A DNA stretch of 55,092 bases from Pseudomonadota bacterium (GTDB lineage: Bacteria > Pseudomonadota > Gammaproteobacteria > Xanthomonadales > Rhodanobacteraceae): the NCBI GenBank assembly GCA_018240465.1, contig JAFEFS010000070.1, positions 1 through 55,092 on the forward strand, read 5' to 3'. A program made the translations under genes and the position numbers. How positions within the stretch are numbered: the stretch's first letter is position 1; each line of letters opens with the position of its first letter. Shown piece after piece: positions 23,788 through 32,165 of the stretch. Under the pieces are notes generated by a model. That model was not told where the DNA came from and made no database searches. It worked only from the letters and a program-made list of their open reading frames with translations.

Positions 23788-24875
23788 GCCGCCCGCCCCA
23801 AGACCGGCGCACGGTCGGGTACGACGATGACGACGCGATAGTGCCCCTGGCCGACGAAACCGGCCTCGAAACACGCGGCTTCGTCGTAGAGCAGCGCGAG
23901 CCGATCGCGGCAATTCGGCAAAGTCATGCGCATGCCCGCATCCGTCGCCGACGGCGGCTGCGCTCCGGTGTTCTCGATCTCTATGCGTATCTCACCACCA
24001 TCGCGCCACGCGCGCAGCGCGATTTCGCCCCCATCGAGTGAGCGCGCGATGCCGTGGCGGATAGCGTTCTCGACCAGCGGCTGCAACAGGAACGACGGCA
24101 GCCGGCGATCGAGCAGCGCATCGGCGACGTCGATGCGCGAGCGCAGGCGCGCGCCAAGGCGCACGCGCTCGACCGCGAGATAGGCTTTGACCAGGACCAA
24201 CTCCTCGCCCAGCGTCGCCGTCGCGCGCTCGCCGTGATGCAGCAGCATGCGCAGCATGTCGGCGAGGCGCACGGTGAAGTGCTGTGCCTTCGAGTTTTCC
24301 TCGAGCATGGCGACGAGTGCGTTGAGCGCGTTGAACAGGAAATGTGGCTGCATCTGCCGCTGCAGCGCGGACAACTGCGCGGTCGCCGCCTGCGTGCGCA
24401 ACGCTTCGCGCGCGAGCGACTCGTCGCGCGCCCGACGGAAATAGATCCCGGCGTTCGCGCACGCCGCCGTCGCCAGATAGCACATCACTCCCCAATGCGC
24501 CTGTGTCGTCAGCAGTCGCACGACACGCGCGGGAAAAGCCGCCGGCATGCCGAACCATTCCGCCTCCACCTGCATTGCCGCCGCCACGATCGCCGCATGC
24601 AGCACAATGAAGACGAGGGCCGCCGCCGCCTGCAAGGCGAACGCACGCCACTTCCAACCCCGCCATTCCAGCGGGTGTCGCTGACAGAACACGATGACGA
24701 ACGGCGCCAGCACCCCCCAGACGTACCAGATGATCGCGTTCCAGCCGAGCATCGGGGCGAAATCCATGTCCTCGCCGCGCACAACATATTGCATCTGCGT
24801 CTGGAAAGTCGTGATCGCCGTCATCGCTGTGGCGGCGACGAGCGCGATCAATCCATAGCGTCGCAGGTTTTCCAC
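23784..24875 (-). CDS. LytS-type sensor histidine kinase
   Basis: About 363 residues when started from the GTG at 24875 (VENLRRYGLIALVAATAMTA), which follows GGGGAGAA at good spacing; a GTG 24 bp upstream is also possible. Four hydrophobic segments occupy residues ~8-155 (for example FALQAAAALVFIVLHAAIVA). The His-kinase region has the phosphoacceptor motif LQRQMQPHFLFNALNALVAM, then PLVENAIRHGIARSLDGGEI (N box). The degenerate G-box is typical of the family. There is no large periplasmic sensor domain, so the signal is probably sensed in or at the membrane. The gene is coupled by a 4 bp overlap to the response regulator and is divergent from the AraC-type regulator. Confidence 0.9.
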   Translation of the reverse strand: MENLRRYGLIALVAATAMTAITTFQTQMQYVVRGEDMDFAPMLGWNAIIWYVWGVLAPFVIVFCQRHPLEWRGWKWRAFALQAAAALVFIVLHAAIVAAAMQVEAEWFGMPAAFPARVVRLLTTQAHWGVMCYLATAACANAGIYFRRARDESLAREALRTQAATAQLSALQRQMQPHFLFNALNALVAMLEENSKAQHFTVRLADMLRMLLHHGERATATLGEELVLVKAYLAVERVRLGARLRSRIDVADALLDRRLPSFLLQPLVENAIRHGIARSLDGGEIALRAWRDGGEIRIEIENTGAQPPSATDAGMRMTLPNCRDRLALLYDEAACFEAGFVGQGHYRVVIVVPDRAPVLGRAA

Positions 24876-25163
24876 CCGCAGTTCTCCCCGACCCGGCACC
24901 GCCGAAGTGCGATGTTTTTCGTAGTTCTACGTGCGTGTGCGCGTTGTGACCAGTGCCTGAAGTCATCCACACGGCGATATCGCGTCCACTGCGCGCCACC
25001 GCCGACCGCATTTCCAGGCTTGCCGCCGCCGTATTCGTGCTCGCGCCGCGACCGCCGGTGCCGGCCGCGCAACCGTTCGTGCCAAAACCGTTTCGCGCAC
25101 GCGCGCAAGCGCCGAGCCTTACCGTCGGATGCGGCACTACGCGCCGCGCGGGGGTTAGCCACG

Positions 25164-26120
25164 ATGAACATGCTGAGCAACCCTGCGTTGCGCGAAATCC
25201 AATCCGGCCGCGGCGTGTCGCCATGGCGGGCGCCGCCGCGCGGGGAAGCGGTCGCCACGCCGGAGCCGTTCTGCGTCGGCATTTCCGCCGCGGACCGGAT
25301 CCTGCGCCAGACCCGCCAAGTTGCGCTCGGCCAGCATCGCAGCACGCACACGCACACGCACCGCGCGAGCTGTGCCTACCTCCTCTTCCATCGCAGCAGC
25401 GTGCGCCTGCGCACGCCCACAGGCGGCGAGGAAATCGCCACCCCGCTGCACGTGAGCATGCACGCGCCGGGCGAGATCCACGCGCGCGAGGCGCTGAACG
25501 ACGAAGGCCACGACTGCGACTTCATCGCCGTCGCCCCGCGACTGCTGCAGCGGCTGCGCATGGGCGTCGCGGGCATCTACGTCACCAACGACGGCCTGTT
25601 TCCATCCGGTGCATGCGAGACGACGCCGGAAATTTTCCTCGCCCGGCGCCGGCTGTTCAGTGCCGCCTCGCGCCCCTGCACGACGCTGAATTCACACCAG
25701 ATCGACGCGGCGGTCGAACGGCTGCTGGCTCTGATCTTCGACCGCGCGAGCGCACGCCATCGATTCCTGTGCGGCCAGGCGCGGACAATCCGCGGCCGGC
25801 GTATCCAGCTCGTCGAGGACGCCAAGACGATCCTTGCACGCGAATATCAAACCGACTTGACGGCAATGGGGCTCGCCTATCGGCTGCACTGCTCAACCGC
25901 CTATCTTTCGCGCACGTTCCACGCCGCAACCGGATTCCGGCTCGTCGACTACCGCCACGAGCTGCGCCTGCGCAGGGCTGCGTACCTAATCGAGCGAGCA
26001 GACGCGGAAATCGGCGAAATCGCCGTGCGTGTCGGCTTCGCCAGCCACAGCCATTTTTCCAGCGCGTTCCACCGGCGCTTCGGCATGACGCCGTCGGAAT
26101 ATGTGAATCCGTCGGCGTAG
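25164..26120 (+). CDS. AraC-family transcriptional regulator
   Basis: A 318-residue protein, start at 25164 (MNMLSNPALREIQSGRGVSP). The last ~100 residues are a double helix-turn-helix: LTAMGLAYRLHCSTAYLSRT is the first HTH and EIAVRVGFASHSHFSSAFHR followed by RFGMTPSEYV the second, the classic AraC/XylS ending. The N-terminal 200 residues include a His-rich run THTHTHRASCAYLLFHRSS and HVSMHAPGEIHAREA that could form a small beta-barrel or metal-binding sensor. They do not match the sugar-binding arm of AraC clearly. The gene is divergent from lytS with a 288 bp gap, a position where cross-regulation of the LytS/LytTR/receptor unit would be natural. Effector and targets are unknown. Confidence 0.88.
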   Translation: MNMLSNPALREIQSGRGVSPWRAPPRGEAVATPEPFCVGISAADRILRQTRQVALGQHRSTHTHTHRASCAYLLFHRSSVRLRTPTGGEEIATPLHVSMHAPGEIHAREALNDEGHDCDFIAVAPRLLQRLRMGVAGIYVTNDGLFPSGACETTPEIFLARRRLFSAASRPCTTLNSHQIDAAVERLLALIFDRASARHRFLCGQARTIRGRRIQLVEDAKTILAREYQTDLTAMGLAYRLHCSTAYLSRTFHAATGFRLVDYRHELRLRRAAYLIERADAEIGEIAVRVGFASHSHFSSAFHRRFGMTPSEYVNPSA

Positions 26121-26225
26121 GCCGGCGCTACCGTCGCGCGGCAGGCAGGTCAAGGCCGCCTTCCAATGCGTCGGACGCACTTCGCCCCACGGCACTTCGG
26201 CGCAGCAGTTTGCGGGGGGCTGAAA

Positions 26226-26259
26226 CGAAAAAGCCCGCCGCGATTGCTCGCGACGGGCT
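26226..26259 (-). terminator. Strong intrinsic terminator pointing left, with no upstream minus-strand gene
   Basis: The leftward hairpin has a 6 bp outer stem (AGCCCG with CGGGCT), a single mismatch, a 5 bp inner stem (CGCGA/TCGCG) and a 4-base loop, followed by TTTTT (26232-26228). On the plus strand the hairpin is followed by ACCCTCCC, so it does not serve the AraC gene. Confidence 0.75.
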
Positions 26260-26300
26260 ACCCTCCCCCACAAGCCCTAGGGCTTCGTGTGGCCGCATTG
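26226..26300 (-). ncRNA. Candidate small RNA ending in the orphan terminator
   Basis: No minus-strand coding frame feeds the terminator, so a short leftward transcript is inferred. Its predicted body has a first hairpin built on AAGCCCTAGGGCTT (26285-26272), a G-rich single-stranded linker (GTGGGGGAGGG) and the terminator stem-loop. TGTAAT on the minus strand, just upstream of CCAATGCGG, could be the -10 box, giving a transcript of roughly 70 nt. The G-rich linker could pair with C-rich targets or bind a CsrA-like protein. I do not recognise a known RNA family. The 5' end is approximate. Confidence 0.4.
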
Positions 26301-26430
26301 GATTACAAATCTTTCACGCGCGCACGTCGCGCCGCATCAATTCGGCACCGTACGCACAAACTTCCCGCACATCCCGTCAATACGATTCGCCGGCTAGACT
26401 TGTTTCCCGCGAATGACGGACGGAAGCGGA

Positions 26431-27279
26431 ATGAATGCCCATGTACAGGTGCCGGAGGAATGGCGCGATTGGATCGCGCGCAATCTCGTCCGCGGCTGCG
26501 ATCCGGAAATGCTGATCGCAGACATGGTGCGCGCGGGCTTCGACGCGCAGGCGGCGCGAAACGTCGTGTCCGGCCTGGCCGACGGCGACGCCGCCGAGCC
26601 CCCCGCGAGCCGCGCCTACGTCCACGAAACGCCGCGCCTGCCCGCCGGCAATCTCATCCGTACGCCGGATCGCGACGTGCGCGTCGTGCTGCGTGTCGAA
26701 CAGCCGACGATCGCCTTCGTCGACAGCCTGCTCGATGCGGACGAATGCGACGAACTCGTGCGTCTGTCCGCCCACCAGCTGGTACGTTCGACCATCGTCG
26801 ACCGCAGCCACGGCGGCGCCGGAGTGACCGCCGGGCGCACCAGCGATGGCATGTATTTCCCGCTCAACGCCGACCCCTTCATCGCGCGCCTGGACCGGCG
26901 CATCGCCGCGCTGATGAACGCGCCGGTGGAGAACGGCGAAGGCTTGCAGATCCTGCACTACCGCACCGGCGGCGAATATGCGCCGCACTACGACTATTTC
27001 GCGCCCGAGGACGCGGGCAGTCGCACGCATCTTGCGCAGGGCGGGCAGCGCGTGGCGAGCCTGGTGATCTACCTCAACGACGTCGACGACGGCGGCGCGA
27101 CCGTGTTCCCGCTGCTCGGCCTCAGGCTCGGGCCGAAGAAAGGCGCGGCGGTCTACTTCGAATACAGCAACAGCCTGGGCCAGGTCGATGCGCGGACCCT
27201 GCACGGCGGCCTGCCGGTGCTGCGCGGCGAGAAGTGGATTGCGACGAAATGGATGCGCCAGCGGCGCTACGGCGCGTAA
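26431..27279 (+). CDS. 2-oxoglutarate/Fe(II) dioxygenase, prolyl-4-hydroxylase-like
   Basis: A 282-residue protein. The start at 26431 (MNAHVQVPEEWRDWIARNLV) follows GGAAG; an ATG 18 bp upstream is possible. Residues ~1-75 are a small helical domain. Residues ~85-282 are a P4H alpha-subunit-type double-stranded beta-helix. The first two iron ligands are His and Asp in GGEYAPHYDYFAPED, the third His and the 2-oxoglutarate-binding Lys lie in TLHGGLPVLRGEKWIATKWM, and the substrate-side strand is ASLVIYLNDVDDGGATVFP. Pseudomonas has a related prolyl hydroxylase that acts on EF-Tu; that substrate is a possibility, not shown here. The gene is flanked by the candidate small RNA and dsbD and appears monocistronic. 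Confidence 0.88.
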   Translation: MNAHVQVPEEWRDWIARNLVRGCDPEMLIADMVRAGFDAQAARNVVSGLADGDAAEPPASRAYVHETPRLPAGNLIRTPDRDVRVVLRVEQPTIAFVDSLLDADECDELVRLSAHQLVRSTIVDRSHGGAGVTAGRTSDGMYFPLNADPFIARLDRRIAALMNAPVENGEGLQILHYRTGGEYAPHYDYFAPEDAGSRTHLAQGGQRVASLVIYLNDVDDGGATVFPLLGLRLGPKKGAAVYFEYSNSLGQVDARTLHGGLPVLRGEKWIATKWMRQRRYGA

Positions 27280-27495
27280 TCCGGCGCCGCAAGCCGCGGG
27301 CCGCGACGGGCGCGCGCCCGAAAATGCGTGTCGCGCACGACTGAACCGCGCCGGCCGCAAAGCGCATCCACCTCCGTGCCGCCGGGATTGCGCCGGGCAC
27401 GCAGGAATTTGCCGCTTGCGGTCACGCGATGCGCCGCGCCCTGAAAGCGCGGCCGGCCGGCACCGGTCTTTCCTGTCCACGGACACGAACTCTGC

Positions 27496-27501
27496 GACAA
27501 T
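27496..27501 (+). promoter_or_regulatory. -10 box of a probable leaderless promoter (dsbD)
   Basis: GACAAT, six bases (TCCCGG), then the ATG at 27508. No Shine-Dalgarno sequence is present. The spacing is the same as before the ELM1-like and nudC genes. Confidence 0.5.
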
Positions 27502-27507
27502 TCCCGG

Positions 27508-29670
27508 ATGAAATTCCTGCCTCGCTCCATCCTTCTGGCCGCCCTCGCCTGGCTGACCACCGCGACCGTCCTCCATGCCGCGGAAACCGACGAACTGCTG
27601 CCGGTCGAACAAGCCTTCGTCGTCGGCGCGAAAGCACTCGATCGCGACACGGTCCGTCTCGACTGGAAACTGGCCGAGCACTACTACCTCTATCGCGAGC
27701 GCATCAAGGTGACCACGGCCGACGCCGGTGTCGCCCTTGGCGCGCATGAGCTGCCTGAGGGCGAGAAAAAGCACGACGAGTTCCTCGGCGACGTCGAGGT
27801 CTATCACCGGGATTTTTCCTCGAAGCAGAAGTTGAACGCACCGGCTGGCGTCGCGCAGATCACGCTCGCGGTGCGCTATCAGGGCTGTCATGAAGTCGCG
27901 CCGAAGATCTGCTATCCGCCGCATACGGTGAAACTTGCCGTCGACTTGCCACCCGCGATCGCGCCGACGGCCAGCGACGCGACGAACCTGCTCAGCGGCG
28001 GCGGAGCAGGCGGTGCGCTCGATACGGGCGAGCCGCTGCCGGTCGACAAGGCCTACGTCTTCGAAGCGATTGCGACGAGCCCGGGCGAAGTGCTCGTGCG
28101 CTTCACCATGCCGAAAGGCTACTACCTCTATCGCGACAAGACCTCGTTCCACGCGGACAACGCCTCGCTCGGCGCGCCGCGCTGGCCCGAAGGCAAGCTG
28201 CACGATGACGCCAGCTTCGGCAAGACCACCGTGTATTTCGACCAGGTCGAAGTGCCGATCGCCGTGTCCGGCCTGGCCGCCGGGCAACCGCTGCGCCTGA
28301 CCTCGACATTCCAGGGCTGCCTCGAGGGCAGCGTCTGCTATCCGCCGACGATGCGCAGCCTCGCGGTGACGATGCCCGCCGACGCAGCGGCAACGGACAC
28401 CGGTCGGGGCACCTCGCAACAACAGACGCGGCCGGCGGCAAGCGGAGGATCACTGCTCGCCGCGCTGTTCGCCGCGCTGCTCGGCGGCCTGATCCTCAAC
28501 CTGATGCCGTGCGTGCTGCCGGTGCTGTCGCTCAAGGCAATCTCGATCCTCGAGGGCGGCGAATCGCCCCGGCACGCGCGCAAGCACGTGCTCTGGTACA
28601 CCGCCGGCGTACTGCTCTCGTTCGCCGCGGTCGGGCTCGCCGTGATCGCGCTGCGCGAGGCAGGCCTCGCCTATGGCTGGGGTTACCAGCTGCAGCAGCC
28701 GCTGATCGTCGCGATCCTGGTCTACGTGATCGTCGCGATCGGCCTGTCGCTGTCGGGCGTGGTCCAGTTCGGCGTCGGCCTGACCAATGCCGGACAGGGC
28801 TTGGCCTCGCACTCCGGACCGGCCGGCGATTTCTTCACCGGTGTGCTCGCAGTCGTGGTGGCAAGCCCTTGCACCGCACCGTTCATGGGCTCCGCGCTCG
28901 CGTTCGCGTTCGCGAGTTCGACGCTGACCGCGTTCCTCGTGTTCATCGCGCTCGGCCTGGGGCTGGCATTGCCGTTCCTGCTGATCGGTTTCGTGCCGGC
29001 GTTGGGCAAACTGCTGCCGAAGCCCGGCGCGTGGATGGAGACGCTCAAGCAACTGCTCGCGTTCCCGATGTACCTGACCGCGGCGTGGCTGATCTGGGTA
29101 CTCGGCAACCAGCGCGGCGTCGATGCGATCGGCCTGGTGCTCGTCGGCGTGATCTTGCTCGGTTTGGCGCTCTGGTGGTTCGAGCACAGCCGCTACGCCA
29201 ACGGCGCCTGGCGCGCACTGGCGCTCGTCGCGCTGCTGCTCGCGCTGCCGCCGCTGTACGCGATCGCGCGACTCGACCGCCCCGCGGCGGCACAGAGCAC
29301 CAGCACCGATCACGTCGCCTTCAGCCCGGCCCGGCTCGACGAACTGCGCAAGTCGGGCAAGGCGGTGTTCGTCGACGTCGGCGCGGACTGGTGCACGACC
29401 TGCAAGGTCAACGAGCGCGCGGTGCTGCATACCGACGCGTTCCGCGCCCTGCTCAAACGCACCGACACGACGTTTATGGTCGCCGACTGGACCAATCCCG
29501 ACCCCGACATCGAGGCCTTCCTCGAGAAATTCCATTCGGTCGGCGTGCCGCTCTACGTCGTCTTCCGCAAGGGCGAGGAAGGCCGCGCCTTGCCGACCGT
29601 GCTGACCCAGGCCACCGTCCGCGACGCCATCGAGAACGCCGATACGCAACAGCGTAACGCGGCACCGTGA
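27508..29670 (+). CDS. dsbD: Thiol:disulfide interchange protein DsbD with a duplicated N-terminal domain
   Basis: A 720-residue protein, longer than E. coli DsbD (~565). After a signal peptide (to about Ala-25) come two DsbD-alpha domains in tandem: residues ~26-150 with Cys127/Cys135 (YQGCHEVAPKICYPP) and ~170-290 with Cys271/Cys277 (FQGCLEGSVCYPP). Then follows the eight-helix transmembrane beta domain with LMPCVLPVLSLKA and VASPCTAPFMGSALA. The C-terminal periplasmic thioredoxin domain carries DWCTTCK near residue 630. It passes electrons from cytoplasmic thioredoxin to periplasmic disulfide proteins and is needed for c-type cytochrome maturation. It lies 209 bp upstream of the cbb3 oxidase operon in the same direction, which fits that role. 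Confidence 0.95.
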   Translation: MKFLPRSILLAALAWLTTATVLHAAETDELLPVEQAFVVGAKALDRDTVRLDWKLAEHYYLYRERIKVTTADAGVALGAHELPEGEKKHDEFLGDVEVYHRDFSSKQKLNAPAGVAQITLAVRYQGCHEVAPKICYPPHTVKLAVDLPPAIAPTASDATNLLSGGGAGGALDTGEPLPVDKAYVFEAIATSPGEVLVRFTMPKGYYLYRDKTSFHADNASLGAPRWPEGKLHDDASFGKTTVYFDQVEVPIAVSGLAAGQPLRLTSTFQGCLEGSVCYPPTMRSLAVTMPADAAATDTGRGTSQQQTRPAASGGSLLAALFAALLGGLILNLMPCVLPVLSLKAISILEGGESPRHARKHVLWYTAGVLLSFAAVGLAVIALREAGLAYGWGYQLQQPLIVAILVYVIVAIGLSLSGVVQFGVGLTNAGQGLASHSGPAGDFFTGVLAVVVASPCTAPFMGSALAFAFASSTLTAFLVFIALGLGLALPFLLIGFVPALGKLLPKPGAWMETLKQLLAFPMYLTAAWLIWVLGNQRGVDAIGLVLVGVILLGLALWWFEHSRYANGAWRALALVALLLALPPLYAIARLDRPAAAQSTSTDHVAFSPARLDELRKSGKAVFVDVGADWCTTCKVNERAVLHTDAFRALLKRTDTTFMVADWTNPDPDIEAFLEKFHSVGVPLYVVFRKGEEGRALPTVLTQATVRDAIENADTQQRNAAP

Positions 29671-29879
29671 GCATGGAATCCACCGCCGCATCCGGCTGAT
29701 CGCGTCCACGGGCGACATCCACCGCGACGAATTGCCCCGGCCGCAACGGTGGACAGAACCGCGCCGTAGGTAGAAGATTCCCGCGCCATCAACGGCTCGG
29801 CCGGGCACGTTTGCGGCGAGCGGGTTCGTCCATGCCGCAGCCTGATCCGGTCGATGCACCATCGCTCACGGGAGTATCG

Positions 29880-31346
29880 ATGCAAGCTGCCGAAACCTAC
29901 AACGACCATGTCGTGCGCCTGTTCCTGCTTGCCTCGGCGGTATGGGGCATCATCGGCATGCTCGTCGGCATGTACGCCGCGGCCGAACTGGCCTGGCCCG
30001 CGCTCAACTTCGGCATTCCCTGGCTGACCTTCAGCAGGATCCGCCCGGACCACACCTTCGGCGTGATCTTCGCCTTCGGCGGCTCGGCGCTGATGGGCAC
30101 CTGCTACTACGTCGTGCAGCGCACCGGACATACGCGCCTCGCGCTTGGCCGCGTCGCCAGCTTCACTTTCTGGGGCTGGCAGCTGGCCTGCGTGCTGGCG
30201 ATGGCGACGATGCCGTTCGGCATCACGCAGAGCAAGGAGTACGCAGAACCCGAGTGGTTCGTCGACATCCTCGTCGCCATCGTCTGGGTCGCATTCGGCA
30301 GCGTGTTCTTTGCCACGCTGGCGCGACGGCGCATCCGCCACATCTACGTCGCCAACTGGTACTACGGCGCATTCATCATCGCCGTGGGACTGCTGCACAT
30401 CGTCAACAATCTCGCGATTCCGGTGTCGCTGTGGAAGTCGTACCCGATCTACTCGGGCGCGGTCGATGCGATGGTGCAGTGGTGGTACGGGCACAACGCG
30501 GTCGCGTTCTTCCTCACCGCGGGCTTCCTCGGCATGATGTATTACTTCGTGCCGCGCCAGGCGCAGCAGCCGCTGTGGAGCTACCGCTTCTCGATCGTCA
30601 ATTTCTGGGCGCTGATCTCGGTGTACATGTGGGCCGGTTCGCACCACCTCATGTACACCGCGCTCCCGGACTGGGTGCAGTCGGTCGGCATGGCGTTCTC
30701 GCTGATCCTGCTGATGCCGAGCTGGGGCTCGGCGGCGAACGGCCTGCTCACGTTCAACGGCTCGTGGGCACGATTGAAAACCGACCCCGCGGCGAAGTTC
30801 ATGGTGCTGGCTCTGGTGTTCTACGCGGCGGCGACATTCGAGGGATCGATGATGGCGATCAAGACCGTCAATTCGCTCTCCCACTACACCGACTGGACGA
30901 TCGCACATGTGCACTCCGGCTCGCTCGGTTGGGTCGCCATGATCACGATCGGCTCGCTCTACGCGATGGCCCCGCGCGCGCTGGGCCAGCCGGCGATGTA
31001 TTCGCGCAAGGGCATGGAAGTGCATTTCTGGCTGCACCTGAGCGGCACGTTGCTCTACGTCATCGCGATGTGGTGGGCCGGCGTCACCGAGGGGGTGATG
31101 TGGCGCGCGACGAGCGCCGACGGTTCGCTCACCTATTCCTTCCTCGACAGCCTGATCGCGGTCAAGCCGCTGTACGCGCTGCGCTGGCTGGGTGGCGTGC
31201 TGATCTGGCTGGGCATGTGGGTGATGGCATGGAACCTCTGGTACACCGCGGCCGATGCCCGCGCGCACCTGATCACGCCGATCCCGGTGCCGATCCCGGA
31301 ACCCGATGTCGACCAGATCCCGGCGCCGCTGCCGGCGCAAGGCTGA
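29880..31346 (+). CDS. ccoN: cbb3-type cytochrome c oxidase subunit I
   Basis: A 488-residue protein, start at 29880 after GGAG. About 12 membrane helices are visible. Catalytic features include [16 protein letters not shown] (active-site His and Tyr region), [19 protein letters not shown] (the two adjacent CuB histidines) and [20 protein letters not shown] (haem ligands). CcoN binds haem b and the haem b3-CuB centre and reduces oxygen to water with high affinity. The C-terminus is a Pro-rich tail ([20 protein letters not shown]). It heads the ccoNOQP set. I looked for an FNR box in the 209 bp upstream and found none. Confidence 0.97.
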   Translation: MQAAETYNDHVVRLFLLASAVWGIIGMLVGMYAAAELAWPALNFGIPWLTFSRIRPDHTFGVIFAFGGSALMGTCYYVVQRTGHTRLALGRVASFTFWGWQLACVLAMATMPFGITQSKEYAEPEWFVDILVAIVWVAFGSVFFATLARRRIRHIYVANWYYGAFIIAVGLLHIVNNLAIPVSLWKSYPIYSGAVDAMVQWWYGHNAVAFFLTAGFLGMMYYFVPRQAQQPLWSYRFSIVNFWALISVYMWAGSHHLMYTALPDWVQSVGMAFSLILLMPSWGSAANGLLTFNGSWARLKTDPAAKFMVLALVFYAAATFEGSMMAIKTVNSLSHYTDWTIAHVHSGSLGWVAMITIGSLYAMAPRALGQPAMYSRKGMEVHFWLHLSGTLLYVIAMWWAGVTEGVMWRATSADGSLTYSFLDSLIAVKPLYALRWLGGVLIWLGMWVMAWNLWYTAADARAHLITPIPVPIPEPDVDQIPAPLPAQG

Positions 31347-31356
31347 GGGACAGGAC

Positions 31357-32013
31357 ATGGCACGCGGATACAAGTATTTCGAAGCGATCGAGAAGCACGC
31401 GGGACTACTCGCCGTGCTCACCGCGATCATGGTGTCGATCGGCGGACTCGCCGAGATCACGCCGATGTTCATGGAAGCGAACAAGGTGCAACCGGCCGCC
31501 GGCGTGCTGCCGTACGATGCGTTGCGCCTCGCCGGCCGCGACATCTACGTGCGCGAAGGCTGTTATCTCTGCCATTCGCAGATGATCCGCGCCCTGCGCT
31601 TCGAGACGCAGCGCTACGGCCACTATTCCGTCGCGAGCGAATCGGTCTACGACCGTCCGTTCCAGTGGGGCAGCAAGCGTACCGGCCCCGACCTCGCGCG
31701 TGTCGGCGGCAAATATTCCGACGTCTGGCAGCGTCTGCACCTGCAGGATCCGCGCAAGGTCGTGCCCGATTCGAACATGCCGGGCTATCCGTGGCTGGAG
31801 AAGACGCCGCTCGACGCGGCCGACATCCAGGCGCGCATGCGCGTGCTGCGCATGCTCGGCGACCCGTACGTCGATGCCGACATCGCCGGCGCGCCCGCAG
31901 CGCTCGCCGGCAAGAACGAGCTCGACGCTCTGGTCGCCTACCTGCAGGGCCTCGGCGTCAAGAACGAGCCAGCTGCCGCAGCCGCGCCCGCGGGCGACGG
32001 AGGCACGCCATGA
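31357..32013 (+). CDS. ccoO: cbb3-type cytochrome c oxidase subunit II (monohaem cytochrome c)
   Basis: A 218-residue protein, start at 31357, ten bases after ccoN. One N-terminal membrane anchor (residues ~14-33) is followed by a periplasmic domain with the haem site Cys69-Tyr-Leu-Cys72-His73 in [13 protein letters not shown]. The distal Met is probably in [16 protein letters not shown]. Other family stretches are [20 protein letters not shown] and [16 protein letters not shown]. It relays electrons from CcoP to CcoN. The end is Ala-rich, and the stop overlaps the ccoQ start by 4 bp. Confidence 0.97.
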   Translation: MARGYKYFEAIEKHAGLLAVLTAIMVSIGGLAEITPMFMEANKVQPAAGVLPYDALRLAGRDIYVREGCYLCHSQMIRALRFETQRYGHYSVASESVYDRPFQWGSKRTGPDLARVGGKYSDVWQRLHLQDPRKVVPDSNMPGYPWLEKTPLDAADIQARMRVLRMLGDPYVDADIAGAPAALAGKNELDALVAYLQGLGVKNEPAAAAAPAGDGGTP

Positions 32014-32165
32014 GTCCGTTCTGGGGCAATTTTGCCGGCGTGATCACCACGCTGCTGCTCGCGGCCTTCATCGGCATCTGGATCTGGGCGTGGAGCGGCC
32101 GCCACCGCCGCACCTTCGATGCACTCGCGCGCGTACCCATGCAGGACGGGGAGGATCGGCAATGA
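32010..32165 (+). CDS. ccoQ: cbb3 oxidase small subunit CcoQ
   Basis: A 51-residue protein starting in the ATGA overlap with ccoO and ending in the ATGA overlap with ccoP. It has one membrane helix ([20 protein letters not shown]) followed by a basic stretch [20 protein letters not shown]. This is the usual CcoQ form, which stabilises the interaction of CcoP with the core complex. Length is typical (50-60 residues). Confidence 0.9.
   Translation: MSPFWGNFAGVITTLLLAAFIGIWIWAWSGRHRRTFDALARVPMQDGEDRQ

Larger units (their letters stand above)
26121..26430. other. 310 bp intergenic stretch without a protein gene
   Basis: The stretch lies between two rightward genes. Its middle holds a perfect 14 bp palindrome (26272-26285) and a strong leftward intrinsic terminator (26226-26259), described separately as a candidate small RNA. 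Bases 26121-26225 show nothing recognisable. Bases 26300-26430 contain the presumed promoter of the dioxygenase gene (TAGACT at 26395-26400, 12 bases before an ATG at 26413). Confidence 0.6.

Noticed and set aside
26121..26225. Hidden small protein gene downstream of the AraC regulator
   Set aside because: Short frames exist but none has a ribosome-binding site or recognisable composition.
29671..29879. FNR/Anr box upstream of ccoN
   Set aside because: Looked for TTGAT-N4-ATCAA; only partial matches such as TGATCCGGTCGAT occur, not good enough to call.
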